Shown here: positions 45,740 to 57,463 of the stretch, piece after piece
Numbering within the stretch: the first letter of the stretch is position 1
How the letters are laid out: each line of letters opens with the position of its first letter
From: Dermatemys mawii
Taxonomy: Eukaryota > Chordata > Testudines > Dermatemydidae
DNA length: 64,000 nucleotides
NCBI GenBank assembly: GCA_007922305.1
Contig: ML677335.1
Span: forward strand, 41,912,949-41,976,948
Direction of reading: 5' to 3'
Notes under the pieces: model-generated
Told to the model about the DNA's origin: nothing
Database searches by the model: none
Seen by the model: the letters and a program-made list of their open reading frames with translations, nothing else
Made by a program: the position numbers and the translations under genes

Positions 45740-46625
45740 TTCTAAGAAAACAGTTAATCAGTTTCTCGTAACTGTTGTTGTTTGAGCTATGTTGTTCATG
45801 TCCATTCCAACCAGGTGTGTGCGAGCACATGCAGGCCAGCTGGAAGATTTTTCCCTTAGCAGTGTCCATAGGGTCAGTCTGGGTGCCTCCTGGAGTAGAG
45901 CCTTCATGGCACTTAATATAGGGCCCTGCCAACTCTCCGCCCCCTCAGTTCCTTTTTGCCAGCTACTCTGACAGAGGGGAAGGAGGGTGGGTGTTGGAAT
46001 GGACATGAACACCACATCTCAAAGAACAACAGTTAAGAAAAAGTGAGGAGCCATTTTTTCTTCTTCGAGTGCTTAGTCTCTGTTCTCAGTCTTTAAGGGT
46101 TCTGGGGTGGAAGCCCTTACACATACAGCACTTCTCCTTCCGGTGACTCTCACCAAGACATCACAAGCAGGAAGGGTGAGGGTCATTCTTAGGTATAAAC
46201 TTGCCACAGTTCTCACAGAGCTTAAATCCTGGAGACCCGGGTATACCCCAGGAGGAGACAAAAACATTGTCAGGGGAGGGGGGGAAGACCCCCCCCCCCC
46301 AAACAAACTAATTATGACTATAAGGAACAACTATTAACAAACCGAGAAAACTACATACACAATATGCTATGAGACACTGCTAAAGCGCTTGCTGCAAGAG
46401 CGAGCAAAGTTCCAGCTAGCCGGTGGTAAGAAGGAACTGAGGCGGTGAGGGGTCGGCAGGGCCCTGTATTGGGTACCATGAAGGCGTCAATCCAGGGGGC
46501 ACCCAGACCAACCCTATGGACACTGCTAAGGGAATATCTTCCAGATAGCGTGCATGCGGCGCGCACACACCTGGCTGGAATGGACATGAACATGAACAAG
46601 CACTAGAAGAACTACCTTTGTTGCT
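45740..46625 (-). mobile_element. Collapsed DIRS-like element with inverted terminal repeats
   Basis: Two terminal repeats face each other. The left one (about 45775-45975) reads forward from TGTTCATGTCCATTCCAACC; the right one (about 46600-46421) carries the same sequence on the - strand, including CCCTTAGCAGTGTCCATAGG and AGGGCCCTGCC in both. Between them, on the - strand, is a leader and a gag-like piece with CGKFIPKNDPHPSCL, a stop, then CLGESHRKEKCCMCKGF. Inverted rather than direct terminal repeats are a hallmark of DIRS elements. Everything between the gag start and the other repeat has been deleted. Confidence 0.6.
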
Positions 46626-47667
46626 CACTAGACCTGTGTCCCTGGAAATAAATTACCATCTCTACTGATTCATTGGGCTTGACTATGACAATATCATCTG
46701 CAGTGGAGAGGACCACAGAGCTACTCCATTACCCAAAGGATGCAGCAGTGTGCTTGTGAGGCAGAAAGCTGTCTGTAACAGAGAAGATGGCTATATGAAG
46801 GATGACTTCCATGAGAATGATTTATAATTCTCTCCTAATGTTTCTTTTATTCCCTTCAGCACAGTCTCATCAACATAGCATTGAGCGCTCCCCCTCCTGA
46901 CCTATCTCTGGGAATTGCTCTTTTCTTACTCTCCTCTGCTTCTGCAGCATTTCTTCCACAAACTGCCTCATAGTCATCATCGTGTTGCTTATCTTTCAAA
47001 CCAAGTGTATGGCCTTTTCCCCTATAAGCAATAAATAGAAATTTACAAGTCTCTCTCTATCTCTCTCTGAGAGGCACCAAGGAACAGGATTTCCCAGAGC
47101 AGAATTCTTGTAAATTTAATTTACCACTTGCATATAAAAGCAGAACAGAAAGGCATGCTATACAAGAGCTCTCATCACATCCCAAAAGGCTTCTGATCAG
47201 AGCAACTGTGCAGCAGTCTTTTAAAAAAGCTATTTTAAAACCTTATAAAAATTAAGTCATGCAACAATGTTTAAAAATTAGAAGAAAATTTAAGTAACTG
47301 GGAAGACTCTAGGACAAGGTATGCACACATTAAGGAAGATCCAGATTTGTGCCTATTAATCCAGACAATATCCCCTAACAAAGCACCTTTAATTCATCTA
47401 AATCCTAATGCTATAAATCCTACTGTATTGGGGAAACCAAGTTCAACACAGCACATTCCCACCATGGTTAAATAATTGCTCAGTTTTGCCTGTGTAAACA
47501 AGACCAAATCATGTTTTAATTATGTTGCCACACCATATTACAGTCCTTGGGCTGTAGTACGATTCAGTCCTGTCTGTTACACAGGACTACTGTTTTCACA
47601 AAACTAATCCCAGTTTAAAACTCTGCCAGGGAATTATGGTATTGTAAATCAGATCCCTCCAAACTAG

Positions 47668-47965
47668 TCATTTATTTGATTTTGTAGGCAATGTGTCATG
47701 GGGCTATTTTTGCTAAAGTTCCCCAGTATTGCTAGTACTGGTACAGTTCCACTGGCAGTAGCAATAGTGGAACCACGAATGTAGACAGGCCTTCCGGTAG
47801 CTGCCAGGTTGGAGATTGCATGTCATCTCCCTGCTCATAAGCATATCTAGTGCTTAAATGCCAACCAGCTGCTTGCGCCTGAACTACACTAGTGTTCTTG
47901 CTGGTGGAGCTCTACTGGTAGTAGCAATGGTGGGAAATTTTAGCAGCAGCATCCTACATTAGACA
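47668..47965. repeat. MITE-like repeat, diverged
   Basis: Repeated words such as TTCCACTGGCAGTAGCAATA and CTCTACTGGTAGTAGCAATG, plus GAATGTAGACAGGCCTT, suggest a short repeat of the Harbinger MITE style. The ends cannot be fixed by eye. Confidence 0.3.
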
Positions 47966-50900
47966 GGACTTTTGAAAATCTGAAGCAATTTACAACTTGT
48001 TTTGTTGTCCTGAGATAAAAATCAAAAGCTTTCTATCATCTTTTGTAGCGTATTGGTGTTTCAAATCAATTTACTTCATTAACTGCTCATGCTGCAGCAT
48101 GAACAATAGTTACACACAACTGAATTTCTCTTAACCCACTGCACTGAATTTCCAAGACCTCTATTTTGATTTGAAAAAAGATTTGTAGTTGCAACAATAT
48201 ACTGTACTTCAGCAATATTTACTCTAAGCACCATTCAGTACAAGTAGTCAATGGATTTTTTTCTACTGAATTTATTTTCAATCTTACTAAGTTTAGAGTA
48301 ATGAACATTTAAACTTCTACTGTCTGTGCAACACATCAGAAATCCTTTTAAACATCACACTGTATCAGAGCACTAAAATAGCCAATGGAAAGATTTCACC
48401 AAGAGGCACTCTTCTCTTATGCATAGACATCACCTCCTGACTATGCTATTCAGGAAACAACATTTGGAGAACTAACCAATTTTATGCTTTTCCTGCTAAC
48501 ATCTTGCATATTGTTCTGGCTTTCATGCCACAAACAGGTTTCATACATAAATCTGATATCCTCTTACACTGAACAACATATAGTAACAGCTGTTTAAACA
48601 AAATTGATGAATGGACAAAAATCTCATGAGGATTCTGACTGATCACTTGTCCAGAGTGATTATAGTATAAAGAGGAACATTTGGACTCCAATTTAGTATG
48701 CAATTAGCCAATTTATACAGCTAGCCGATATGCAATTAATTAGTGCAAAAAGGACCATGTCATTCTTATGCACCTAAGCTGATTATGTAGTTAAGCACTT
48801 TGCTCTGAAGTTCACTGTATTTAATCTGTCACTGACATCACAAATCACAATTCAGCTACTGATAGAGTCTGACTGGGAAACAATGTCTGTCCAGACAGTG
48901 AACTGCATCAGGCACTATGCAAGGAGAATGGATTTGGAAGAATCATCTGAAGCTTTGAGACACATGAGTATTCAGTCCTATTAAGAGCTGCAAAAATTAA
49001 CCTCTCAATACTGAAGTTATTAAAAAAATCTTTAATATTGAAACTTCTTTGTGCTGTAAAGGCCAGACCCTGTATTTCATTTGTCTTACTTTGCTTAATA
49101 CAGCTACCTAAGTCTGCTATTTGCTCAGCACAAACGACAACAACATTCAGGTGCTAATATGTTAGTAAAATCATAAATTCACAACACACCATTACACACT
49201 GTACTTAGATATGATCTAGAAAGATTTTGAATAAAGCTTTTGTACTACCCTTGACAGCTCAAGTCTGCCAATCCCAGTTTCAAGTGTCCCTGCATACTAT
49301 ATACACACATACAAGTATATGTACATTTACACATACAGCATCACAGGCAGCCCCTGTACCATCTGAATGATCCTCATAATGAATATAGACTCAGATTACT
49401 TAAAAAAGCTTTTCAGATATATACACTGCAGATGCCATCACACTGCTGAAAACCCTCAGCACACAAAAGAGCTGCAACAAAACTGAACTGCTGCCAAAAC
49501 TTGGGAACAGCTTGAGATCTGAAACTTTCTCACACAGAGGCCCTCACAGACTAGAATGGGGCCTTTCAGAAAAAGAAATCTTTTCCGTGTTGAAGAGATT
49601 GCTCTTAAATAATCTGCATTGCTGAACTCTTATTTTCTTTCCAATATTTGATTTTTTTAAAGAATTTATGCCATAGCAATAGAAGGTATAAAAGAATCCA
49701 TCTAATGCAAAGGAAGAGAGGGTAAGTGAACTTTTCTCAAAAGCATGTTCTGAGCTTTTACACATCCCCTTTAAAGGCTCCCAATGAGTGAATAACCAGA
49801 CTCAGAAGGGTTCAGATTAGGCAGATTTTTATTAAACTGAGTTTTATTTACCATACAACCTGGTAAAATAAATCCTTAATATGCAAAGTAAGCTTTGGAG
49901 GGGTTTAGTGCAACATACTGTAACAAACAAGAGCTTTGAAAGTAAAATAGCAAACACTCGTAACAATTTTTATGGTACACTATCACCCAAATAAAAAGGC
50001 AAGATATAGTTTAAAATACTTTGAAACTATCAAGAGACAGTTTTCAGTCCTGTGCCATAACAAACAGTTTGTTTTTAAAATGAAATGATGCAAGAAATTA
50101 TTAGAAAAGCAAAGAGAAAGCAGCTGTATAGTACGGTGCACTCTAAGTTGATGTTTCAACACAGAATTTCAAGCTCCACGTAGGAAATACTAAGAAAAAA
50201 AAAGAGAGAAAACCCAGAAAGGCCAAAATGTAATATAAATGTACCCTCCCAAAATACGACTTGTTACCCTTTTTCATAAATAGTCTGTCCTATTTATGGC
50301 AATATTTTCCATGTGTGCACCCACACCTCCCATATAGGGCGGGGGCGGGGGAGGAGGAACTGTCAAAGATCGAGGACCTTAAGTAGGAGTTTATATCCTT
50401 TTTGAAGCTGCCTTAAGAATGCTTTCAAAAGGGCCACAATGCCAGGGTCCTTGTAAACATTACTACTGAGAAAAAGAAAGGTCAGCTGTAACTTGAGATT
50501 CTTAGGTAAGTGAACAACCTGCTACGTTCTCTTTTCTTCTTTGTCCGGTTAAAAAGAAAGCTTTGCTTACTTTGAACAGGGCCAAGTCAAAGTTTTCCTT
50601 ATTAGTGTTACAAAGAAGAATAGTAGCGATCACTCGCCTCCACATTCTCAACTAAACGCAGCACGGGGGGCCTGAAACCTTTGGTTCCTTTATAGAAAGT
50701 TTCATAGAAAAGGCTAAACAAATTCTCTCAACTAAGGGAAGGAAGGGTAATATAGACAGCATTAAAGTCAAAACAACAAAAAGCTCCCTTTGAAAATAAT
50801 TGGCTAACATTCACTTCACCTGTCCCCAGTAAATCCTTGACTAGGTTTCTTTGAGGTCTACACAAAGTGGACTAATTAGAACTGTAGTGAGAGAATAAAT

Positions 50901-51349
50901 AAGAGGAGAGGAATTACAGCACCTTTGAAACCAAAATCATGGTGCCTGGTGCCAACAGGAGGAACAGATTTGTTAGCAGGTTAAGCAGCTCAAAAGATCA
51001 ATATTAAGGTTTGATTCTTGCCCTGGATTTTATGTGCAAATCTCTTGATTTTAAAAATATATTAATGACTTCAAATGCTGAGATGTTTATAAGTAATATA
51101 TGCAATTGTAACAGCTGAATAAATCAGAGAGGTAGTCGCGTTAGTCTGGAATTGCAGAAGTGACAAGGAGTCCTGTGGCACCTTAAAGACTAACTAAAAG
51201 TATTAATGCATAAGCTTTTGTGGGCTAATAGCCACTTCATCGGATGCATACAGTGGAAGTATCCAGGGGCAGGTATAAATAGGTAGGCAAGAACCACGTT
51301 AAAGATAACAGGGTGGGTCCAATGAGGCTGAACCAGCTGTTATCTCTAA

Positions 51350-52157
51350 TCAGGGAGGGTGGGGTATTCCTCTAGCAGCTGAACTGGAGGTGTGAACAGC
51401 GAGAAAAGAGAAACTGCTCTTGTAGTTAGCTAGCCATTCAAAATCTCTATTCAGTCCCAAATTGATTGTGTCAAATTTGCAAATGAATTGCAACTCTGCA
51501 GTTTCTCTTTGCAGTCTGGTCTTAAAGCTTTTTTGCTGTAAAATGCTGACCTTTAAGTCTTTCATGGTGTGTGCAGGGAGACTGAAGTGTTCTCCTACAG
51601 ATTTTTGTATATTGCCATTCCTGATATCTGATTTGTGTCCATTTATCCTTTTTCCTAGGAACTGTCCAGGCTGACCGATGTACATAGCAGAGGGGCACTG
51701 CTGGCACATAATGGCATATATTACATTGGTAGATGTGCAGGTGTATGAACCAGTGATGGTATGGTTGATCTGGTTAGGTCCTGTGATGGTATTGCTGGTG
51801 TAGGTATGTGGGCAGAGTTGGCATCGAGGTTTCTTGCATGGATTGGTTCCTGAGTTAGAGGAGTTATGGCGCGGTGTGCTGTTGCTGGTGAGAATATGCT
51901 TGAGGTTGGCGGGTTGTCTGTGGGCCAGGACTGGCCTGTCTTCCAAGGCCTGTGAAAGAGAGGGATTGTTGTCCAGGATGGGTTGTAGATCACTGATGAT
52001 GCATTGGAGAGGTTTCAACTGTAGGTGATGACCAGTGGACTGTAGGTGATGACAGTAGATGGTAGGTGATGGCTGTAGACAATGGATCGTGTGATGTGTC
52101 CGGGATGGAAGCTGGTGGCATGAAGGTAGGCGTAGCTGTCGGTAGGTTTTCGGAATA
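51350..52157 (-). pseudogene. Penelope-like protein, C-terminal part with GIY-YIG domain (left arm)
   Basis: The - strand frame begins near DGHITTTLFRKPTDSYAYLH and ATSFHPGHITRSIVYS, the end of the reverse-transcriptase region. It then jumps directly to the doubled VITYS segment, a TGA at 52016-52018, and the C-terminal open frame from KPLQCIISDLQPIL to a stop at 51350. The Cys-rich linker (NPCKKPRCQLCPHT) and GIY-YIG endonuclease core (VIYAIMCQQC, MYIGQPGQ, KRINGHKSDI) are present. The segment with LRYNRICS-type wording is missing. Penelope-like elements use this nuclease with the reverse transcriptase to insert; here the catalytic polymerase is absent, so the arm is dead. Confidence 0.85.
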
Positions 52158-52201
52158 GGGTGGTGGTGATGTGGCCGTCATAGACACCACGGTGCAAATT
52201 A

Positions 52202-53123
52202 ATGACGGCCACATCAACACCACCCAAGTACTGAGGTATAATTGTATTTGCTCCAACCCCTCAGACACAGACCAACACCTACAAGATCTTCACCAAGCTT
52301 TCTCAAAACTACAATACCTGCACAAGGAAATAAGGACACAGATCAACAGAGCCAGATGTGTACCCAGAAGCCTGCTGCTGCAAGACAAGCCCAGGAAAGA
52401 AAACAACAGAACACCACTGGTCATCACCTACAGTCCACTGGTCATCACCTACAGCTGAAACCTCTCCAACACATCATGAGTGATCTACAACCCATCCTGG
52501 ACAACAATACCTCTCTTTCACAGGCCTTGGGAGGCAGGCCAGTCCTGGCCCACAGACACCCCGCCAACCGCAAGCATATTCTCACCAGCAACAGCACACC
52601 GCGCCATAACTCCTCTAACTCAGGAACCAATCCATGCAACAAACCTCGATGCCAACTCTGCCCACATATCTACACCAGCAATACCATCACAGGACCTAAC
52701 CAGATCAGCCATACCATCGCTGGTTCATACACCTGCACATCTACCAATGTAATATATGCCATTATGTGCCAGCAATGCCCCTCTGCTATGTACATCGGTC
52801 AGCCTGGACAGTCCCTACGAAAAAGGATAAATGGACACAAATCAGATATCAGGAATGGCAATATACAAAAATCTGTAGGAGAACACTTCAGTCTCCCTGC
52901 ACACACCATGAAAGACTTAAAGGTCAGCATTTTACAGCACAAAAACTTTAAGACCAGACTGCAAAGAGAAACTGCAGAGTTGCAATTCATTTGCAAACTT
53001 GACACAATCAATTTGGGACTGAATAGAGATTTTGAATGGCTAGCTAACTACAAGAGCAGTTTCTCTTCTCTCGCTGTTCACACCTCCAGTTCAGCTGCTA
53101 GAGGAATACCCCACCCTCCCTGA
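52202..53123 (+). pseudogene. Penelope-like protein, C-terminal part with GIY-YIG domain (right arm)
   Basis: The + strand arm starts NDGHINTTQVLRYNCICSNP, lacking the LFRKPTD...RSIVYS segment that the left arm keeps. It continues through RTQINRARCVPRSLLLQDKP to a stop after the doubled VITYS segment at 52456-52458, then on through DLQPILDNNTSLSQALGGRP. The Cys linker NPCNKPRCQLCPHI and the GIY-YIG core (VIYAIMCQQCPSAMYIGQ, RKRINGHKSDI) follow, with the stop at 53121-53123. An overlapping frame from 52242 bridges the stop by frame usage only. The C-terminal domain is intact but the reverse-transcriptase core is missing. Confidence 0.85.
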
Positions 53124-53719
53124 TTAGAGATAACAGCTGGTTCAGCCTCATTAGACCCACCCTGTTATCTTTAACCTGGTTCTTGCCTACCTATTTATAC
53201 CTGCCCCTGGATACTTCCACTGCATGCATCCGATGAAGTGGGTATTAGCCCACAAAAGCTTATGCTTTAATACTTTTAGTTAGTCTTTAAGGTGCCACAG
53301 GACTCCTTGTCACAGTTGAATAAATGTCATTAAGAACCACCATTACATTCTGGTGCTCCCATAGTGTCGAGGGCTAAGCAACAACATTGGTTGCAAAATA
53401 TACCAGGATGGTTGATTTGAAGATGTTGATCATATTTTTAAACAAACTCAGACCTGCAGAAGGTAAAGAGGGTACTTACTATGAGATAACCCATATTTCC
53501 AGGTAAGCTATTTACAATCATCTCAACTGATAAGTCTGGCATTCCAAGACAGAGAGTGTCTTGAGCACTACTAAAGAGCATTCAAACAACTGGGACAGGG
53601 GATCACGACAGTTCTGTAATCTAAAGTCACATCGTAGTGGGGGAGAAAGAGGCAAATAACACTGCTCTACAGCCAAAATGCTTCTGAAATAAATGTAGTC
53701 AAACTTTACTAATTCTGGG

Positions 53720-56145
53720 TCACTGAGAACGAAAATGATGCTTAAAATTGTTGATTGGCTCTAGTTTTCAAGATATGCTATTGGGTCAGTATATACGACC
53801 CTTGACATGGGAATGGCGGAGGATAAGTGAGTTATAAAGGGAAGGGATATCAATTTAAACCAGAAATGACTAAAATACATCTTTGACTGGATCTATGAAT
53901 AAATCTATGACTGGGTTTGGACAGTACTTGCTTTTTAGGCAAAGCAATGAATGATGCAATCTGAAGCTGGTATTGCGTCATACATGACATGAATTGCATC
54001 ATGTTACACCTACAAGTCATGGATGATGCAATCATAATGAAGCTTACATCACTCTGCTGAACAAATTGCCCTATATCAGCTCTAGAAATCATACAGTGTC
54101 GTGCTCTCTTATTTGTCAGTGTTTGATTTTGCAAAGGGACACATTTCTGTTTAGCCAAAGTGAGCAGAGATGCCTTGTACTTGTGTGAACAGTGCAGATA
54201 ACTTCTGCTATGTTTGTGGTGAAGTGACTTTTGCATCACAAAAGCGCAGTATAACCCACTATGGTTAAGAAAACCTATCACCTTTATTTTGGCTGCAAAA
54301 TTGGAGATCAGGACAAGAGGTGGGCCCCACACATATGTTGCAACACTTGTGCAACAAATCTTCGCCAGTGGTTGAACAGGAAAAGGAAATCTATGCCTTT
54401 TGCAGTGCCAATGATTTGGAGAGAGCCAACAGATCATACCAGCAATTGTTACTTCTGCATGGTGCCTCCATTTGGGAAAGGTGTGTCAAAGAAGAAAAAG
54501 TGGACTGTGCATTATCCAAACATTCCATCAGCTATACGCCCAAAACCCCACAGAGAAGGACTGCCGGTTCCTGATGCACCATATCATTCTCACTTGAGTC
54601 AGATGAGGAAGAGGAAGAGGATGAAACTTCTGGTCCTGAACCGTCAGTGTCACAGGACCCATATTTTCTCCCATCCTCCTCCTCTGAACCACACCTCATA
54701 AGACAAGCTGAACTGAATGACCTTGTCAGGGATTTGGAACTATGCAAGAGTAAGGCAGAGCTGTTGGGCTCCAGACTACAGCAGTGGAATCTCTTGGCAG
54801 GTGATGTTAGGGTTTCCATGTTCCGTGACCGTCAAAAGGATCTTGTCCCATTCTTCTTCATGGAAGGTGATCTTGTAGCCTGCAACATCATCGATGGTGT
54901 GATGGCAGCCCTCAACATCGTTCACGATCCAGATGAGTGGAGACTCTTCATTGATTCATCGAAGACGAGTCTTAAAGCTGTTTTGCTGCATAATGGCAAT
55001 GTTTTGCCATCAATTCCAGTTGGTCACGCGGTCCATATGAAGGAAACCTATGACAACATCAAACAACTTTTGAGGTGCATAAACTATGACCAACATCAGT
55101 GGCAGCTTTGTGGCGATTTGAAGGTTGTTGCTCTCTTGCTTGGTCTGCAGACTGGATACACAAAGTACTGCTGTTTTCTCTGCGAATGGGATAGTCGTGC
55201 AAGAGATTCCCACTACATCAAGAAAGATTGGCCACTCCGACAGTCATTGGAGCCTGGGAGGAAAAGTGTTCACCATCCATCACTTGTTTAATCAAGGAAG
55301 ATTTTGTTACCACCCTTACACATAAAGCTGGGTCTGACGAAGAACTTTGTCAAGGCCATTGACAAAACACAAGCAGCTTTCAAGTACCTCCGTGGAAAAT
55401 TTCCAAGGTTAAGTGAAGCTAAGATAAAAGAAGGTGTCTTTGTTGGTCCTCAGATTCGTGAACTTCTTCGAGATGATGCATTTGACCATGCACTGCGTGG
55501 CAAGGAAAAGACGGCATGGAAAGCCTTCCAGTCAGTGGCAATACATTTTCTCGGAAACAACAAGGCAGACAACTACAGCTTGTTGGTGGAAAACCTTCTC
55601 AAGGCGTACAAGCGCCTTGGTTGCAACATGTCACTAAAGATACATTTTTTGCACTCTCATCTAGATTTTTTTCCACCGAACTGCAAAGCAGTGAGCGACA
55701 AGCACGGCGAGCGATTTCACCAGGACATTGCAACAATGGAGAAATGCTATCAGGGCAAATGGAGCCCATCAATGCTTGCAGACTATTGCTGGACAGTGAC
55801 AAGATATGCTCCATTTACTGAATACAAGAGACAAGCCAAGAAGCGCCGAGTAGACACTGAATAGGACTAAACTATGTACATAATAGTTTTTTGCCTTTTG
55901 TTTCATAATACATTTTATTTATATAACCCTTTTGCTGATTTTTGAAGTGTTACATAAACAGGACAGGTGAAATATTATCATGTAAAGCAACCATAAACAC
56001 ATGAAAAGACGTAGGTTTACAATTTATGATTAAAACTCTACTATCTACACAATATACATAGACATAAAATGTAAAAACTTAAATATCTTAGAAACAGTAG
56101 CCAATCAGTTGTTTTAATTGTCATATTTGAATTCAGCACATCAAA
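53720..56145 (+). mobile_element. Candidate DNA transposon of an unnamed family
   Basis: The gene at 54171-55864 is flanked by imperfectly inverted sequences. The left side (about 53720-53777) reads TTGATTGGCTCTAGTTTTCA then AGATATG. The reverse complement of the right side (about 56078-56145) reads CTGATTGGCTACTGTTTCTA then AGATATT, with matching TTAAAA words outside. This suggests terminal inverted repeats of perhaps 40-60 bp and an element of about 2.4 kb. No target duplication could be fixed, so the exact ends are open. Confidence 0.55.
54171..55864 (+). pseudogene. Protein of a widespread multicopy family of unknown function, disrupted
   Basis: I recognise the wording of a family found scattered in many animal genomes but know no curated function. 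From 54171 it reads MPCTCVNSADNFCYVCGEVT, with Cys pairs. After a frameshift near 54258 it continues with KKTYHLYFGCKIGDQDKRWA, CCNTCATNLRQWLNRK and CYFCMVPP. A second frameshift near 54580-54600 leads into an acidic stretch and DLVRDLELCKSKAELLGSRL. Then come EWRLFIDSSKTSLKAVLLHN, CGDLKVVALLLGLQ and CFLCEWDSRARDSHY. A TAA at 55289-55291 interrupts before LPPLHIKLGLTKNFVKAIDK, and the product ends SDKHGERFHQDIATMEKCYQ, then a basic tail. Conserved acidic residues in GDLK and HGERFHQD could be catalytic (inference). Three lesions make it a pseudogene. Inverted flanks suggest a transposase-like gene. Confidence 0.75.
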
Positions 56146-57392
56146 ATACATAATAAATATCACATTTTATCTCTGAAGCAGACGACTTCTAAAAAATTGT
56201 AGATCAGTGTAACCTGTCATGTGGTGCAACTTCGAGGTCTCACAAAATCCTATCTAAAACTTTCAATTTCTTTTGTACCAGGAGAAGTCGGAACTGGGAA
56301 CCACAGAGGGTTGCCTGAGGTCAGATGCAAAATCTTTGCATTACAGTCTGGCTGAACAAAAATTAAACAAACTGCAGCATATAATTATGACTCCAAGTAA
56401 GAAGCAGGAGTAAAGCAAAGAAACAAGGGCTCAGACTTCACCATCAACTTTCACTGTGGCAACAGCTAGCTACCAAATACTGTAATCAATACAATGAAAG
56501 ATGTGTGTTACATTGTCACCCAACTACCATCATGGAGAGAGAGTTCAAACTATGAAATACACTCTGGAGGGGTTAGTCAAGGTGTGGTGAGCCTGACCTG
56601 CCAAAGGGATAGAGATGCTCAACAGCAGCATGCAGGGAGAGGGGGGACAGGGGATGGACATCGCACACTCTAGAGGAAAGCTGACCTGGCTGATGAAAGT
56701 GATTAGGATACTGGAGGAAAAGTGAAGTATCTAGAGAGGGAAAAACATTTTCCAAATTAGCCTTTCCTTTCAAATTATCATCTCCTAAGGGCAGAAAGCC
56801 TGACTCCAAGGGCTTACCTACATAGGGACATTCAAGTTCCCATTCACAAGTGAAGTGGCTTTACTTTGCTGTAGTTAATCCTCCTTCACAGCAAACTAAG
56901 GCCATTTTACTTCTGAATGAAATCATCCACACAGGAGTTTAATGCACTTTAACTTATGTGCATTAACCTTACAGCTTTAGCTGATTCATCTTACCTTTTC
57001 TGAGTGCCTTTAATCCATCTAAGGAAGTAAGGGAAGAGAACAACAGACAAGTGTGTTTGAATTTCTTATGCACCTTTACAGAAACATTCACAGAGAAATG
57101 GGTTCTGATACATGGCTCCTGTGCACCTTGCTGGCTGGACTAATGAACACAGTGCGGCTGAGCAGGAGCTCATGGCTCATGCACCTGCAGCACACAAGCT
57201 GTGCTTCCCTCACTCTCCCTGTTGGCTGGGAGAGAAACGAGAGCTCAGCTTGCAGTTTTTGGTTCCATCTGTATTCTGATGGCTTCTTCCCCTGAGGCTG
57301 AAATAGGGACATGTGAGGATCCCAGTATGGCTTCTCCTTTCTACTCAGACCTGCACAGGCATAGGGAGAGAAGGTTTGCAGTGTGCGGAATT

Positions 57393-57463
57393 AATTTTGT
57401 TATATGCACCAATATGGAGGTGATGTGTCACTTCACCTCCATATTGGCGCACATAACAAAATT
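57393..57463. repeat. Near-perfect hairpin repeat
   Basis: AATTTTGTTATATGCACCAA continued to 57423 and its complement at 57433-57463 form 31 bp arms with two mismatches around a 9 bp loop. G-rich sequence follows directly (GGCGGGGGGGCGGGGG). The hairpin with CCAATATGGAGGTGA is an abundant small repeat in turtle-like DNA, as I remember it. Confidence 0.75.

Larger units (their letters stand above)
51125..53311. mobile_element. Head-to-head Penelope-like element pair, single insertion
   Basis: Two Penelope-like copies lie in opposite directions: a - strand arm (51125-52181) and a + strand arm (52202-53311), separated by 20 bp. Both end in the same family tail (CTTAAAGACTAACTAAAAGT, then the CAGGACTCCTTGTCAC type terminus). 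Outside the pair lie ACAGCTGAATAAAT (51111-51124) and ACAGTTGAATAAAT (53312-53325), a 14 bp target duplication with one change. At the centre, 24 bp (52158-52181 and 52202-52225) are inverted with one mismatch. The structure thus arrived as one unit. Both arms encode only the C-terminal part of the family protein. Confidence 0.92.

Noticed and set aside
53850..54437. 195-codon frame on the - strand
   Set aside because: Antisense to the N-terminal part of the unknown-family gene, which shows clear Cys motifs on the + strand; the frame spans the element flank as well.
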